This document shows, in pieces, positions 1 to 7,256 of a stretch of DNA of 40,000 nucleotides. The position numbers and the translations under genes were made by a program. This stretch comes from Candidatus Neomarinimicrobiota bacterium (lineage in GTDB: Bacteria > Fidelibacterota > Marinisomatia > Marinisomatales > S15-B10). Below the pieces are notes generated by a model. It was not told the DNA's origin and searched no databases. It saw only the letters and a program-made list of their open reading frames with translations. Location of the stretch: assembly GCA_030743815.1 (NCBI GenBank), contig JASLRT010000066.1, positions 1-40,000 of the forward strand, written 5' to 3'. Within the stretch, counting starts at the first letter, position 1; every line of letters starts with the position of its first letter.

Positions 1-618
1 CTGGTCGCCATTTTTCTCAGCTTTTTTGTACTGGGAACCATTGTGCTGGAATTTACCCGTGCTGTTCGTGTGCGGAGGGGTAAACGTGATGAAAGTATTC
101 CCGTGGCACTGATTCGAATTATATCCAAAAATCGCACCAGGTACGGAGGCTACATTGTCCATATCGGTATTGTGTTTATGTTTATCGGTTTTGTGGGTAA
201 GGCGTTCGACGTTGACCAAGAGTGGACGATGCAGAAAGGTGATGAAGTAAATATCGCCGGCTATGCTGTCACTTTGACGGATGTGAACCAGGAAGAGAGA
301 CCAAACCACTTCGCCTGGATTGCATCACTGAATGTGAGCAAGGATGGACAACATGTGACCGATCTTCATCCGGAGAAAAGAATCTATTTTCACACCAATC
401 CGGATCCTAACCGTCGCCAGCCCCACAGTGAACTGGATCTTTATTCCACTTTCCGTGAGGATGTTTACGCTGTTCTTGGCAGCATCGATACCAATAATGA
501 TATCCTCTCCATCAAAATCATGGTAAACCGTCTGGTGAGGTGGGTCTGGATAGGAGGATACTTGTTGGTGTTAGGTTCTATTATCGCTTTCTGGCCCGCA
601 AGATCGGGAAGGAAGTAG
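1..618 (+). CDS. ccmF: Cytochrome c maturation protein CcmF, C-terminal part (5' end outside window)
   Basis: The reading frame is open from base 1, so only the last 205 residues are present. CcmF is the membrane subunit of the System I haem lyase, which attaches haem to apocytochrome c on the periplasmic side. Visible features are the end of one membrane segment (residues 1-15), a conserved CcmF-type segment RYGGYIVHIGIVFMFIGF (about 46-63), a periplasmic domain of roughly 100 residues, and a last membrane segment near the C-terminus (about 177-199). The family is normally above 600 residues. The stop is followed directly by the next gene, and ccmA, ccmB and ccmC lie downstream, which supports the call strongly. 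The upstream neighbour and the start cannot be seen. Confidence 0.93.
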   Translation: MVAIFLSFFVLGTIVLEFTRAVRVRRGKRDESIPVALIRIISKNRTRYGGYIVHIGIVFMFIGFVGKAFDVDQEWTMQKGDEVNIAGYAVTLTDVNQEERPNHFAWIASLNVSKDGQHVTDLHPEKRIYFHTNPDPNRRQPHSELDLYSTFREDVYAVLGSIDTNNDILSIKIMVNRLVRWVWIGGYLLVLGSIIAFWPARSGRK

Positions 619-900
619 ATGTATTCACATTTGATGATTATCCTGACGTTCTTACTCGTAACAGGTTTTATCATTCAGCCGCTTTTCTCCGACTCGCGCA
701 AAAACCCATTTGCGGAAGGGAGACGTGAAGAGGCGCTTCAGTTGCACAAAAGGAATCTGTACCGCCAGATCAAAGAGGCTGAATTGGAGTTCGAAATGGG
801 TAACCTTTCGGATGAAGATTTTTCCAGGACTCGCAGCCTGCTAAAGGAAGAGGCGTCCCGTGTTCTTGCGCAGATTGAGAGACTCGAGTCGGCGGCATAA
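619..900 (+). CDS. Small membrane-anchored protein, CcmI N-terminus-like
   Basis: This 93-residue protein begins immediately after the ccmF stop, behind a GGAAGGAAG ribosome binding site. It has one N-terminal membrane segment (residues 5-22) and then a charged helical region with EAELEFEMGNLSDEDF near the middle. Pairing an N-terminal anchor with an E-L-E-F-x-x-G-x-L-S-x-x-D-F helix recalls the start of CcmI/CycH, or small proteins often seen beside ccmF. No CxxC motif of CcmH is present, and no TPR domain as in full CcmI. A role in presenting apocytochrome to the CcmF lyase is inferred from position only. A 62-base gap separates it from ccmA. Confidence 0.6.
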   Translation: MYSHLMIILTFLLVTGFIIQPLFSDSRKNPFAEGRREEALQLHKRNLYRQIKEAELEFEMGNLSDEDFSRTRSLLKEEASRVLAQIERLESAA

Positions 901-908
901 CCGTCTGG

Positions 909-951
909 GTGATTAGACTGAAATATCCGGCACAGACCTTCAGTGATTAGA
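909..951. repeat. Direct repeat GTGATTAGA in the gap before ccmA
   Basis: The nine bases GTGATTAGA occur at 909-917 and again at 943-951, 34 bases apart, in the only real gap of the ccm operon. The first copy also lies inside an imperfect GTCT...AGAC dyad. This could be a regulator site for a promoter in front of ccmA or could be chance; no clear -35/-10 pair is visible. Confidence 0.25.
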
Positions 952-962
952 GAATAACTAAT

Positions 963-1640
963 ATGTTGACGGTTGAAAATCTGCAAAAGTCTTATCATTT
1001 GAGACCGGTACTTCAGGGGGTGACTTTCGATGTGCATCAGAGTGAGAGCGTCGGCATCTTCGGTAAGAATGGTGCCGGAAAAACGACACTGTTGCGGGTG
1101 GTGGCCCGCATCTCTTCCTGTGATGGTGGAGAAGTGTACCTTAACGGAAATTCTCTCCTGAAAGGGACTCCTTCTGCCCGCAGGGGACTACTCTATATCG
1201 GGCACAATCCGAATCTCTATCCCACCCTCACGGGCGAAGAGAATCTTCAGCTCCTGGCAAGGTTGTATGCTGCGCAGGTACCAAAAGAAAATATTCTCGA
1301 AGCTCTTGAACGGGTAGAGCTGCTCCATCAGAGATGGGATCCAATTCGCTACTACTCCCGGGGGATGCTACAGCGGTTGGGGCTGGCGAAAGCACTAACG
1401 ATCCCGTGGCAGATTGTGCTGATGGATGAACCTACAGCCGGTCTCGATGAATCGGGCATGGTTCTGCTGGATGAACTGGTGAATCAGTGGCAGGCAGAGG
1501 AGAGGAGCATGTTGATTGTCTCCCATGAGCGTGAATGGTTGGAGCGGTTTTGTCCTCGTATCCTCATTCTTCGAGAAGGTCAGGTTGTTCAGAATAAACC
1601 GTTTGATTCTGATAAGGAGACGGCCGTCGCCGAAAGCTGA
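963..1640 (+). CDS. ccmA: Haem exporter ABC ATPase CcmA
   Basis: This is the cytoplasmic ATPase of the CcmAB(CD) complex, which uses ATP to release holo-CcmE (haem chaperone) in System I cytochrome c maturation. The protein has 225 residues, close to the usual CcmA length. The Walker A motif GKNGAGKTT is at residues 34-42, the signature SRGMLQ at 132-137, and Walker B IVLMDEP at 151-157. A typical CcmA SRGMxQR signature replaces the common LSGGQ. It is followed three bases later by ccmB and so is cotranscribed with it. Confidence 0.94.
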   Translation: MLTVENLQKSYHLRPVLQGVTFDVHQSESVGIFGKNGAGKTTLLRVVARISSCDGGEVYLNGNSLLKGTPSARRGLLYIGHNPNLYPTLTGEENLQLLARLYAAQVPKENILEALERVELLHQRWDPIRYYSRGMLQRLGLAKALTIPWQIVLMDEPTAGLDESGMVLLDELVNQWQAEERSMLIVSHEREWLERFCPRILILREGQVVQNKPFDSDKETAVAES

Positions 1641-1643
1641 ACC

Positions 1644-2306
1644 GTGTTTACCGCACTTCTGAGAAAAGACCTCACCATAGAGTTCCGCAGCAAAGAGATA
1701 ATAATCTCTATGATAACTTTCGGTGTAGCGGTAATTCTGCTTTATGCCTTAGCGTTTCGTCAGTCGCCGGAGGCTATTGAGAGATTTTCCCCCGGCCTGC
1801 TGTGGATGGTGTTTCTATTCATAGCAGCCATGGGGGTTCACCGTGCCTTTTCTCTCGAAAAAGAATTTGACGCCTTCGGTATGCTTCTTTCGGCACCAGT
1901 GGATAGGAGCATCATCTTTCTGTCCAAGTGGGTCAGCGGATTCATCTTCATTCTGGTATCTCAATTGGTAGTCGTTCCGCTCTTTTTACTTTTTCTTCAA
2001 GTTTCGCCGCCTGCGAATCTGGCAGGCTGGATCGGAATTTTTATCCTGACCGATCTGGGCATCACCGCCCTGGGGAGTCTCGTTTCCGGCATAGTCATGC
2101 GCGTCCGCATGAGTGAGATCCTTCTGCCTCTGTTGCTGTTTCCTCTCATTACGCCTCTCCTTATTGCCGCTGTGAAGTCCACTGATGCACTCATGATCGG
2201 TCTTCAATTCACTTACTGGAAAATCTGGCCACAGATTATTGTGACATTCGTCATTGCATTTGGTGTGCTCGGATATATAATCTTCGATTTCGTGAGTGAG
2301 GAATGA
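1644..2306 (+). CDS. ccmB: Haem exporter membrane protein CcmB
   Basis: This 220-residue, very hydrophobic protein has about six membrane segments and a GTG start three bases after the ccmA stop. The N-terminus FTALLRKDLTIEFRSKEII and the internal LEKEFDAFGMLLSAPVDR match the CcmB family, the membrane partner of CcmA. The length is normal for the family. The stop overlaps the ccmC start as ATGA, which suggests translational coupling. It acts in the inner membrane during System I cytochrome c assembly. Confidence 0.93.
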   Translation: MFTALLRKDLTIEFRSKEIIISMITFGVAVILLYALAFRQSPEAIERFSPGLLWMVFLFIAAMGVHRAFSLEKEFDAFGMLLSAPVDRSIIFLSKWVSGFIFILVSQLVVVPLFLLFLQVSPPANLAGWIGIFILTDLGITALGSLVSGIVMRVRMSEILLPLLLFPLITPLLIAAVKSTDALMIGLQFTYWKIWPQIIVTFVIAFGVLGYIIFDFVSEE

Positions 2307-2986
2307 TGAAAACATTTCATTCAAGATTGAGTTCGAAGGTTCTTCTGGCGTTTATTGTTGCGTCGGCCGCTGTTTGTCTCTTTCTCGTATTAGAGAAGAC
2401 AAGGATAGATCCCGATCAGCAGATGGCACAGAAAATATTCTATTATCATGTCCCTTCAGCGTGGGTCGGCGCTTTGGCTTATTTCCTGGTTATGGTAGGG
2501 GGGATCCAGTATCTACGGACAAAAGAAGACAGGTGGGACAGGTTCAGTCTTGCCGCCGCCGAGAACGGAACTTTCTTCGCCACGCTGGTTCTTATCACTG
2601 GTCCAATTTGGGCCACACCGATCTGGGGCACGCCGTGGAACTGGGAGCCGCGACTGACAACGACGCTTATCATCGTTCTAATATACGTGGGCTATTTCAT
2701 GCTGAGACAATTTGGCGGTGCCCCCGAGAGAATCAGGCGCCTCTCAGCGGTACTCGGAATTGTCGCCTTTGTAGATGTACCAATTATCTATTATTCCGTC
2801 GATTTCTGGGCAACTGACGTTCAGTCCCACCCCCAGAGGGAAATGGGGGGTCAGCCTGGTGATGTTCTCGGTACTTTCTTCTTTTCACTAATTATCTTTA
2901 CTGTCTTGTTTATCTATATGATGAGATTCAGAATTCATCTACTCGGTCTGGAAGCCAGACTAGTGGAGCAAAGCCGTGGCGTATAA
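2303..2986 (+). CDS. ccmC: Haem handling protein CcmC
   Basis: CcmC loads haem onto the chaperone CcmE. The 227-residue protein shows about six membrane segments and the tryptophan-rich motif WGTPWNWEPRLT at residues 108-119. Histidines at 49 (YYHVPSAW) and 176 (QSHPQRE) are in the places expected for the two haem ligands of the family. Many family members have Asp in the WWD-type motif where this protein has Glu (WNWE). It starts at an ATGATG pair that overlaps the ccmB stop, and its stop overlaps a small downstream gene. Confidence 0.94.
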   Translation: MMKTFHSRLSSKVLLAFIVASAAVCLFLVLEKTRIDPDQQMAQKIFYYHVPSAWVGALAYFLVMVGGIQYLRTKEDRWDRFSLAAAENGTFFATLVLITGPIWATPIWGTPWNWEPRLTTTLIIVLIYVGYFMLRQFGGAPERIRRLSAVLGIVAFVDVPIIYYSVDFWATDVQSHPQREMGGQPGDVLGTFFFSLIIFTVLFIYMMRFRIHLLGLEARLVEQSRGV

Positions 2987-3125
2987 ATACTTCGGCTACT
3001 TTCTGGCGGTGTTGATTATCGTGGCCGGTAGCGTAATCAGTTGGATTCTGTGGATGCTGAGGCGTGAAAAGTCTATCATGAAAAAGTTTGGAGTTTTACT
3101 CGAAGGGGAAGAAGAAAATGGGTAA
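2976..3125 (+). CDS. CcmD-like single-pass membrane peptide (49 aa)
   Basis: A short open frame begins with GTG inside the last codons of ccmC and encodes 49 residues: a hydrophobic segment YFGYFLAVLIIVAGSVISW followed by LWMLRREK and a charged tail. Size, one membrane segment, basic residues just after it, and position directly behind ccmC all fit CcmD, the small subunit that stabilises CcmC and the ABC transporter. CcmD sequences are poorly conserved, so the assignment rests on architecture and context. Its stop lies inside the start of the next gene (ATGGGTAA). Confidence 0.65.
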   Translation: MAYKYFGYFLAVLIIVAGSVISWILWMLRREKSIMKKFGVLLEGEEENG

Positions 3126-4185
3126 GAATATTGTTCACATTGTTGGCACGGGAACAATCGGTGAACCGCTCATCGGTCTCATGTCTGATTACCAAGCTGA
3201 ACTGGGCATCGATGAAATAACCTTTCATAAGAATTCACCTCTGTTGCGGGAGCGGGCTAAGGTCAACGATCTCATGAGCAGGGGGGCAAAGCTTGCCGTA
3301 GATGGAGATAAAATTGAAAGTTTCAAAGAAATCGATATAAATCCTGACCTTGAATCAGAAGAGGCAATTAAAAAAGCAACCGTGGTCATCGACTGTACGC
3401 CGAAGGGGATTGGTCACCGCAATAAGCACAGGTATTACGATAGGTTTGTCAAAGAGGGCAAGGGCTTCCTGGCCCAGGGGAGTGAACATGGTTTCGGGAT
3501 GAAATATGCACGCGGCATAAACGACGATGCGTTAAAGAAAAAGGGAGAAAACTTTATTCAGATCGTCTCGTGCAACACGCATAACATTGCAGCCATTACA
3601 AAGACACTTGCACTTAACCGTGGCGAAGACACACTCGAAGAGGGCCGGTTTGTCTGCATCCGACGATCATCTGATATCAGTCAGACGAGTGCATTTGTCC
3701 CGGCGCCGGAGGTGGGAAAGCACAGTGCTGAAAATTACGGCACGCACCACGCCAGAGATGCTGTTGAGCTGTTCCAGACAGTCGATTATTTACCCAACCT
3801 TTTCTCATCGGCAATGAGGATCAATTCTCAGTATATGCACGTAATCTGGTTCAATATACGCCTGAAAGAAAAAGTTACGCTGCAGGATGTGATTGACAGA
3901 TTCGCCGCCGATCCACTCATCGCGCTGACCGAGAAGACGAGTGCCAGTACTGTTTTTTCATTTGGTAGAGACCACGGTCACTATGGCCGCATTCTCAATC
4001 AGACGGTCGTTGCGGTACCCACCCTTACGGTTCACAATCAGAACGAGGTGGTAGGATACTGTTTCACTCCTCAAGATGGTAATTCCCTTTTGAGCTCCAT
4101 TTCTGCGACTGAATGTTTTCTTCACCCAAATAATTGGGAGAAGAAGATTAACGCACTTGCTCACCTTTTTTTCTCTGAAGTATAA
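3118..4185 (+). CDS. Archaeal-type (type II) glyceraldehyde-3-phosphate dehydrogenase homologue
   Basis: This is a 355-residue Rossmann-fold oxidoreductase. I read it as the type II GAPDH family of Archaea, unlike usual bacterial GapA. Evidence: the nucleotide-binding GTGTIG at 10-15, VVIDCTPKGIGHRNK at 89-103, the active-site-like IVSCNTHNIAA with Cys152, an RRSSD segment at 182-186, and THHARDAV with the paired His at 210-211. These occur in the same order and spacing as in archaeal enzymes, which are about 335-340 residues. The substrate is inferred; a related C-terminal dehydrogenase role is possible. I chose ATG 3118, preceded by a GGGGAAGAAG binding site and overlapping the ccmD-like stop, over an upstream TTG at 3088. 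It may be cotranscribed with the ccm genes. Confidence 0.72.
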   Translation: MGKNIVHIVGTGTIGEPLIGLMSDYQAELGIDEITFHKNSPLLRERAKVNDLMSRGAKLAVDGDKIESFKEIDINPDLESEEAIKKATVVIDCTPKGIGHRNKHRYYDRFVKEGKGFLAQGSEHGFGMKYARGINDDALKKKGENFIQIVSCNTHNIAAITKTLALNRGEDTLEEGRFVCIRRSSDISQTSAFVPAPEVGKHSAENYGTHHARDAVELFQTVDYLPNLFSSAMRINSQYMHVIWFNIRLKEKVTLQDVIDRFAADPLIALTEKTSASTVFSFGRDHGHYGRILNQTVVAVPTLTVHNQNEVVGYCFTPQDGNSLLSSISATECFLHPNNWEKKINALAHLFFSEV

Positions 4186-4244
4186 TTCGTAACTTAGCAA
4201 GGGATGAACCTTTTGTCTGCTGACGATACTAAAAAAAATATAAC

Positions 4245-5195
4245 ATGAAGGTTATTGAATATCTCAAGAAGGCCAACTCAACTTTGATAAGTTACGAGAT
4301 TATTCCGCCACTAAGAGGAAGGAGCGCGGAACCGATATTCGAGCTGGTGGAACAACTGATGCCGTACGAACCTCCATTCATCGACCTTACCAGTAGAGCG
4401 GCTGAAATCTATTACGATGATCTGCCGGGCGGCACCGTTAAACGCCACATCCGCCGCAAACGCCCCGGGACCATCGGCCTAAGCGCTGCTATCAAGAATC
4501 GGTTTGACGTTGAGACAGTTCCGCACCTGCTCTGCCGGGGATTTACGCGCGAAGAGACAGAAGACGCTCTCATCGAACTGTTCTATCTCGGTATCGACAA
4601 TGTGCTCGCCATCAGAGGAGATGAGACTAGGAAACAGCAATCCGGCACGAGCGGCAAGTCCTATAACAAGTTTACCACAGATCTGGTGAGACAGATCAAG
4701 GAGATGAATAGCGGAAAGTACGTCGAGGAAGACTTGGCGGACGCCTATGCTACAGATTTTTGTATCGGCGTCGGCGGCTATCCTGAAAAACACTTTGAAG
4801 CGCCTAATCTTGCCGCTGATCTCAGATACCTGAAGGAAAAGGTAGATGCCGGTGCGGACTATATTGTAACTCAAATGTGCTTTGATAACGACGCATTCTT
4901 CAATTTTGTCGAAAAGGCACGCGAGATGGGTATAACGGTGCCCATCATTCCGGGGCTGAAGATTCTGACCCGCAGATCGCATCTCACTTCCATACCGAGG
5001 AACTTTTTCGTGGATATACCGGAGAAGTTAGCGCAAACGGTTATGGAGCTGCCTGAGAAGGAGGCATATGATGCTGGCGTCGCCTGGGCGCTGCAGCAGT
5101 GCCAGGAACTGGTGGAAGCAAAAGTTCCGTGCATCCATTTCTACATCATGCAAGACGCTTCGGCCGTGACGGAGATAGTCTCTCAAATTAGGTAA
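4245..5195 (+). CDS. metF: Methylenetetrahydrofolate reductase (MetF type)
   Basis: This 316-residue TIM-barrel flavoprotein reduces 5,10-methylene-tetrahydrofolate to 5-methyl-tetrahydrofolate for methionine synthesis. Supporting segments are SYEIIPPLRG near residue 17, PHLLCRGFTREETEDAL near 90, NVLAIRGDE near 122, CIGVGGYPEKH near 175, GADYIVTQMCFD near 206, and VPIIPGLKIL near 233. These are the MTHFR blocks in the expected order. The length is slightly above the E. coli enzyme (296). There is no strong Shine-Dalgarno before the ATG; an A-rich run precedes it. The 59-base gap from the GAPDH-like gene has no clear terminator. Confidence 0.93.
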   Translation: MKVIEYLKKANSTLISYEIIPPLRGRSAEPIFELVEQLMPYEPPFIDLTSRAAEIYYDDLPGGTVKRHIRRKRPGTIGLSAAIKNRFDVETVPHLLCRGFTREETEDALIELFYLGIDNVLAIRGDETRKQQSGTSGKSYNKFTTDLVRQIKEMNSGKYVEEDLADAYATDFCIGVGGYPEKHFEAPNLAADLRYLKEKVDAGADYIVTQMCFDNDAFFNFVEKAREMGITVPIIPGLKILTRRSHLTSIPRNFFVDIPEKLAQTVMELPEKEAYDAGVAWALQQCQELVEAKVPCIHFYIMQDASAVTEIVSQIR

Positions 5196-5270
5196 GCGGA
5201 AACAGCCGCCGCCAGCGAGGCGTTCTTAGCGTCAATTTTTCTGTTTAAGACTGACAAAGCCAGTGTATAT

Positions 5271-6701
5271 TTGGTTACTGTGACTAAAATAAGAACAGAT
5301 ATAAACGTTTTGTTTGACGATCGAGACCCGGGTTTTCTTCAGTACTCCTTCGATAAAAGTCTCACAACTGACAAACTGATTAAACAAGGATCGGCTGTCC
5401 TCGTCGCTGTTTCCGGCGGCGTCGATTCGGTTGTGTTGCTCCACCTCCTGTCGTGCACGGCGCCGGCTTTCGGACTGACTATCGGCGTGGCGCACTACAA
5501 TCACGGTATGCGCGCAGAAGCCTCCGATGATGATGAGGCGTTTGTCAAGGAACTTGCGAACAGTTACGGATTGGACTGTTTTTCAGGCAGACTGCCTCGC
5601 AACGTTGCTCACGATGGAGAGAGCTGGGAAGCGTACGCACGTCGCCATCGCTATCACTTTCTTGAGAATGAGGCGTCTGCACAAGGATTCAGTTTTATCG
5701 CCACAGCGCATCACGCCAACGATCAGGCTGAAACGGTTCTGATGCGTATGATGGACGGCGCCGGTGTAAGAGGCATGGGCGGCATCCATCGGCGGAGAGG
5801 TCGCATCGTGCGACCGCTCCTCCCATTCACTAAAGAGCAAATTCTGACTTATGCCAGAGAACAGGAGCTCAGTTGGCGTGAGGATCAGTCCAACAGCGAT
5901 ACCCGCTTTCGCCGTAACAGGATTCGGCACGAAGTTTTACCGCCTATCCTGAAGTCAGATCCCGATTTCATCGAGACTGCATCCAGACTGGCAGATGAAA
6001 TGAGGAGCCTCGAGAACCTGCTCCGGGCTGAAGTTGAAAACCTGAAGACAAGCCTTGTTTCAAAAGACGCTTTCGGGCGCATAAACATTCAAACATCGGC
6101 GATGGCGGCGCTGCCGATGGAAATTCAGAAGCGGTTGATTCACCAGATTGTGGAAGCTGACGCACCCGAATCACCTTGGCGGCATCATCAATGGCTTCGG
6201 CTCGAAGAGTTCCTCACCGGCAGTAAGACAGGTCAAGTGCTCTGTCTGCCCTGTGGTTGGCGAATGCTGCGCGACAGGGATCGGTTTATTCTCGCGCACG
6301 AGAACGGTGACAGAGGGGAGGCCTGCCGTTTTGCGGCTGAACGTGCCGTATCGGTCGTCTGTGGTGATTACAGGTTCCAGATGGATGTTACAGCGCCGCC
6401 GGCTCAATTCACAGCCGACAGGTCAAAGGAGTGTGTAGATTTCCGCTTTCTTGAGAACAGGACGCTAGAGCTTCGGATGTGGCAGCCGGGCGACCGTATG
6501 AAACCCCTCGGATTGAAAGGATTCAAGAAAGTGAGTGATCTGCTGATCGACAAGAAGATCGACAGGTTCCGCAAGGAGCAGCAGACAGTTCTGACGGTGG
6601 ATGGGAAGCTGGCGTGGCTGTGTGGCGTACAGCTGGATGACAGGTTCAAAGTGACAAGCAGAACGGATAAAATGGCCCAGCTTACATGGGCGCATGTTTA
6701 A
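5271..6701 (+). CDS. tilS: tRNA(Ile)-lysidine synthase TilS
   Basis: TilS attaches lysine to C34 of the CAU-anticodon tRNA-Ile so that it reads AUA. The ATP-pyrophosphatase loop SGGVDS is at residues 48-53, followed by VAHYNHGMR, the TAHHANDQAET block and a later QSNSDTRFRRNRIRHEVLP segment that is diagnostic for TilS. The C-terminal domain carries WQPGDRMKPLGLKGFKKVSD. The 476-residue length is normal. The start is unsure: no good binding site is visible, and TTG 5271 and GTG 5280 are both possible. The gene begins a tilS-hpt-ftsH run also known from Firmicutes. Confidence 0.93.
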   Translation: MVTVTKIRTDINVLFDDRDPGFLQYSFDKSLTTDKLIKQGSAVLVAVSGGVDSVVLLHLLSCTAPAFGLTIGVAHYNHGMRAEASDDDEAFVKELANSYGLDCFSGRLPRNVAHDGESWEAYARRHRYHFLENEASAQGFSFIATAHHANDQAETVLMRMMDGAGVRGMGGIHRRRGRIVRPLLPFTKEQILTYAREQELSWREDQSNSDTRFRRNRIRHEVLPPILKSDPDFIETASRLADEMRSLENLLRAEVENLKTSLVSKDAFGRINIQTSAMAALPMEIQKRLIHQIVEADAPESPWRHHQWLRLEEFLTGSKTGQVLCLPCGWRMLRDRDRFILAHENGDRGEACRFAAERAVSVVCGDYRFQMDVTAPPAQFTADRSKECVDFRFLENRTLELRMWQPGDRMKPLGLKGFKKVSDLLIDKKIDRFRKEQQTVLTVDGKLAWLCGVQLDDRFKVTSRTDKMAQLTWAHV

Positions 6702-6720
6702 CTAAATCAGGAACGAGTGT

Positions 6721-7251
6721 ATGCGGGAACTTTTTACAGAACAGCAGATCGAGACAAAAGTCAAACAGCTTGCCGCTGAAATCTCCGCTGATTTTGAAGG
6801 TAAGGTACCTATTCTTATCGGTGTTCTTAACGGCAGTTTTATCTTCATGGCCGATCTCGTACGGGAACTCTCCATCGAATGTGAAGTTGATTTTATAAAG
6901 ATTTCCAGCTATGAAGGTACAAGCTCCCAAGGAACCGTTCACTTACTCAAAGATATTTCAGCGGATATTACAGGAAGAGACGTCTTAATTGTGGAAGACA
7001 TTGTAGATTCAGGTCTTACTATGAACTTCCTCATGTCCCGACTGAAGGGGGCTGGACCGACCTCGATCTCAGTGGCAACTTTACTTTTCAAAAAAGAGGT
7101 AGCGCAGTTAAATTTTAAGTTGGATTATGTCGGCTTTACAATCCCCAAGGATTACGTTGTAGGTTACGGCTTGGATTTTGATCAGAAGATGCGCAATCTT
7201 AAGGGTATCTATCGCCTTGACGGTCAGCAAGAATTAGAGGAGAACGGTTAG
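6721..7251 (+). CDS. hpt: Hypoxanthine phosphoribosyltransferase
   Basis: This enzyme converts hypoxanthine or guanine plus PRPP to IMP or GMP in purine salvage. The 176-residue protein carries the PRPP-binding motif VLIVEDIVDSGLT at 88-100, the flexible-loop region ISSYEGTSSQG near 61-71, and the purine-binding VGYGLDFDQKMRNL near the C-terminus. The length is typical. ATG 6721 follows an AGGAACGAG binding site. It lies 19 bases after tilS and five bases before ftsH, so one operon is likely. Confidence 0.94.
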   Translation: MRELFTEQQIETKVKQLAAEISADFEGKVPILIGVLNGSFIFMADLVRELSIECEVDFIKISSYEGTSSQGTVHLLKDISADITGRDVLIVEDIVDSGLTMNFLMSRLKGAGPTSISVATLLFKKEVAQLNFKLDYVGFTIPKDYVVGYGLDFDQKMRNLKGIYRLDGQQELEENG

Positions 7252-7256
7252 CAGAT

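Noticed and set aside
927-945. Sigma-54-like CGGCACAGACCTTCA before ccmA
   Set aside because: The -12 element is TTCA rather than TTGC and the invariant GC is missing, so it is not a match.
3088-3117. Upstream TTG start for the GAPDH-like gene
   Set aside because: It would add ten lysine-rich residues before the Rossmann strand and lies within the ccmD-like frame; ATG 3118 has the better binding site.
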